From Lachnospiraceae bacterium (lineage in GTDB: Bacteria > Bacillota_A > Clostridia > Lachnospirales > Lachnospiraceae), in the NCBI GenBank assembly GCA_017960415.1, contig JAGCZE010000023.1, positions 1 to 7,604 of the forward strand: a DNA stretch of 7,604 nucleotides. The letters are read 5' to 3'. Under the pieces are notes generated by a model. The model did no database searches and was not told the origin of the DNA. It was given only the letters and a program-made list of their open reading frames with translations. Positions 6,297 through 7,604 of this stretch are shown one piece after another. The first letter of the stretch is position 1. Every line of letters starts with the position of its first letter. A program made the position numbers and the translations under genes.

Positions 6297-7604
6297 TCAG
6301 CGGCCTCCCTCTGTTATAACATAGTTGTTTGCAGGAACGTTTACACCTTCGAGAACCGCGTCATTGTCGGAATAATTGATATATACCGTGCAGCCGTTCT
6401 CATATGTGACCTTCCGGTAATCAAGTCCCAGCACCTTATGTTCTGTCATCCTGACACCGAAGATCTTTGAAAAATTCTGTTTGTACTCTGCGTAAACTTC
6501 AGCCACAACCGGCTCCCAATCGGAGAATGTGGAGCTGAACAACTCATCATTGCCCGTATTTCTGAGTTTCAGTGCCGATTCATAGGTAAGATAAAACGCA
6601 GGTGCCGAACCGAATTCGATCCATTTCAGTTTCTGGGTCTGAAGATCATATGCAAGGTTGCCCATGCTTTCGGAGGAATAAGATATTCTTCCGGAGAGTA
6701 CCATCTGAGCGAACGGAACCTCATAATCCGTGATAGACAGCCCGAAGGGCTCGTCCTTCATGTTATATACGTAATCCGCGCTTTGCAGTACGTACTGGTT
6801 CTGTCCCTCCGAACCGATGCTCCTGCCGGCTTTTACCGTATCAGCCAGAGTGTTCATCAGTTCCTTTTCCGATTCAGATTTAATATAAGGATGCCACTCG
6901 TTGAAATCGGCATATACATATTTACCGATATCGGTATACGCAATGTTCAGGCCACTGTATTTTTCAAGCTTGTCCAGGAAATCCGTATTGCGTTCCCTGA
7001 TAGCGTAAGGATTCCTGAAATACCAGTTCTTTCCGTCGGTGGAATTCGCGGAGATCTCTGTGTTCAGACCGTTATATGCCACATCTTTTTCTTCATCGAG
7101 GCCGCCGGTGTCGGAATTTGCAAGTACCGAGTCTGTCGAAAGATATACATTCAGTCCCTTGTTTTCCTGAGCATATTTCGCCAGGTCCTTCAGTCCCGAT
7201 TTGCCGCCGAGATGTGAATCCGGTCCCCAGTTGTCATAATCGGCGAAATTACTCTGCCATCCGTTCAGTACCAGCTCTACATCACTGACTCCCTTGGTCT
7301 TCAGGCTTTCAAGTATCTCAACGACCTGATCGTAGGTTGTCATTGAAATATATTCATCATATACGATACCGGGCTTGGTGGTTCCCATCAGGAGCTTCAG
7401 GGCGAGCTTGCTGTTGTCGGCCGTTTCCGATGCATTCAGCTGCCCGTTTCTTATCAGGTAATCGCGGTATACATCGGCCATGCCGCTGTAGTTGGCACTA
7501 TCACCGGCAAGAAATGCATATCTGATAACCTTGTCTTCCGGTATCAGGCGCTTGTCAACACGCTGAACCTGTCCGCCTGTTGCCTGCGCACCACCCTCGC
7601 TGGA
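6297..7604 (-). CDS. DUF5696 domain protein, C-terminal part; putative glycosidase-like protein
   Basis: The frame is open from the right edge to TGA at 6299-6297, giving 435 residues; the start and probably about half the protein lie beyond the edge. The methionine at 7481 is internal: the 41 codons before it are open and contain the family-like stretch VIRYAFLAGDSANYSGMADVY. Further marks are a strand with VELVLNGWQSNF (about 109-120 of this fragment), AYTDIGKYVYADFNEW (222-237), EGQNQYVLQSADYVYN (266-281) and VPFAQMVLSGRISYS (296-310). I recognise these as DUF5696, common in Lachnospiraceae and Paenibacillus next to LplABC-type transporters. Alternating strands with Asp/Glu at strand ends resemble a TIM-barrel glycoside hydrolase, but the catalytic residues are unknown; Asp225 and Glu266 are candidates by inference. 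It is first in the visible operon, followed by the transporter genes. Activity and location cannot be read here, since the N-terminus is missing. Confidence 0.85.
   Translation of the reverse strand, partial: SSEGGAQATGGQVQRVDKRLIPEDKVIRYAFLAGDSANYSGMADVYRDYLIRNGQLNASETADNSKLALKLLMGTTKPGIVYDEYISMTTYDQVVEILESLKTKGVSDVELVLNGWQSNFADYDNWGPDSHLGGKSGLKDLAKYAQENKGLNVYLSTDSVLANSDTGGLDEEKDVAYNGLNTEISANSTDGKNWYFRNPYAIRERNTDFLDKLEKYSGLNIAYTDIGKYVYADFNEWHPYIKSESEKELMNTLADTVKAGRSIGSEGQNQYVLQSADYVYNMKDEPFGLSITDYEVPFAQMVLSGRISYSSESMGNLAYDLQTQKLKWIEFGSAPAFYLTYESALKLRNTGNDELFSSTFSDWEPVVAEVYAEYKQNFSKIFGVRMTEHKVLGLDYRKVTYENGCTVYINYSDNDAVLEGVNVPANNYVITEGGR

Noticed and set aside
1..7604. CRISPR array, tRNA, rRNA, insertion sequence or phage attachment site
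   Set aside because: No regularly spaced repeats, RNA gene signatures, transposase or integrase reading frames, or terminal repeats are visible.

Overview
The window reads as part of a pectin (rhamnogalacturonan) use locus from a Gram-positive gut or rumen Clostridium-type bacterium, most likely of the Lachnospiraceae. This rests on strong AGGAGG-type ribosome sites, roughly 45-50% GC, a lipoprotein solute-binding protein with a long T/K/D/E linker, and the combination of an LplA/LplB/LplC-type (YtcQ/YteP/YtcP-like) sugar ABC transporter with a PL11 lyase and a DUF5696 protein. The taxon is an inference. All five supported genes are on the minus strand, so transcription runs from high to low coordinates; I support no plus-strand gene.

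In transcription order: (1) 7604-6297, the C-terminal 435 residues of a DUF5696 protein with a glycosidase-like look, cut by the right edge. (2) 6235-5273, a MalF/LplB-type permease. (3) 5331-4318, a MalG/LplC-type permease with a GTG start, overlapping the previous gene by 59 bases. (4) A 507-base gap (4317-3811) with a near-consensus sigma-A promoter at its upstream end, leaving a leader of about 435 bases rich in mutually exclusive hairpins and ending in a 13-codon ORF whose stop abuts the next start. (5) 3810-2113, the sugar-binding lipoprotein, full length and in one frame except for a single in-frame TAG at codon 75. (6) A 128-base gap with a hairpin that may act as a leaky terminator. 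(7) 1984-1, a PL11 rhamnogalacturonan lyase without a signal peptide, cut by the left edge.

The likely working model: the lipoprotein catches pectin-derived oligosaccharides outside the cell, the two permeases import them using an ATPase encoded elsewhere (no ATPase is present here, as is usual for this transporter class), and the lyase cleaves them in the cytoplasm. DUF5696 is of unknown activity, possibly a glycoside hydrolase.

The most unusual points are the amber codon in an otherwise intact binding protein, the long structured leader in front of it, and the DUF5696 protein as an uncharacterised candidate pectin enzyme. Nothing here is demonstrably a wholly new system; the leader RNA is the best candidate for something undescribed.
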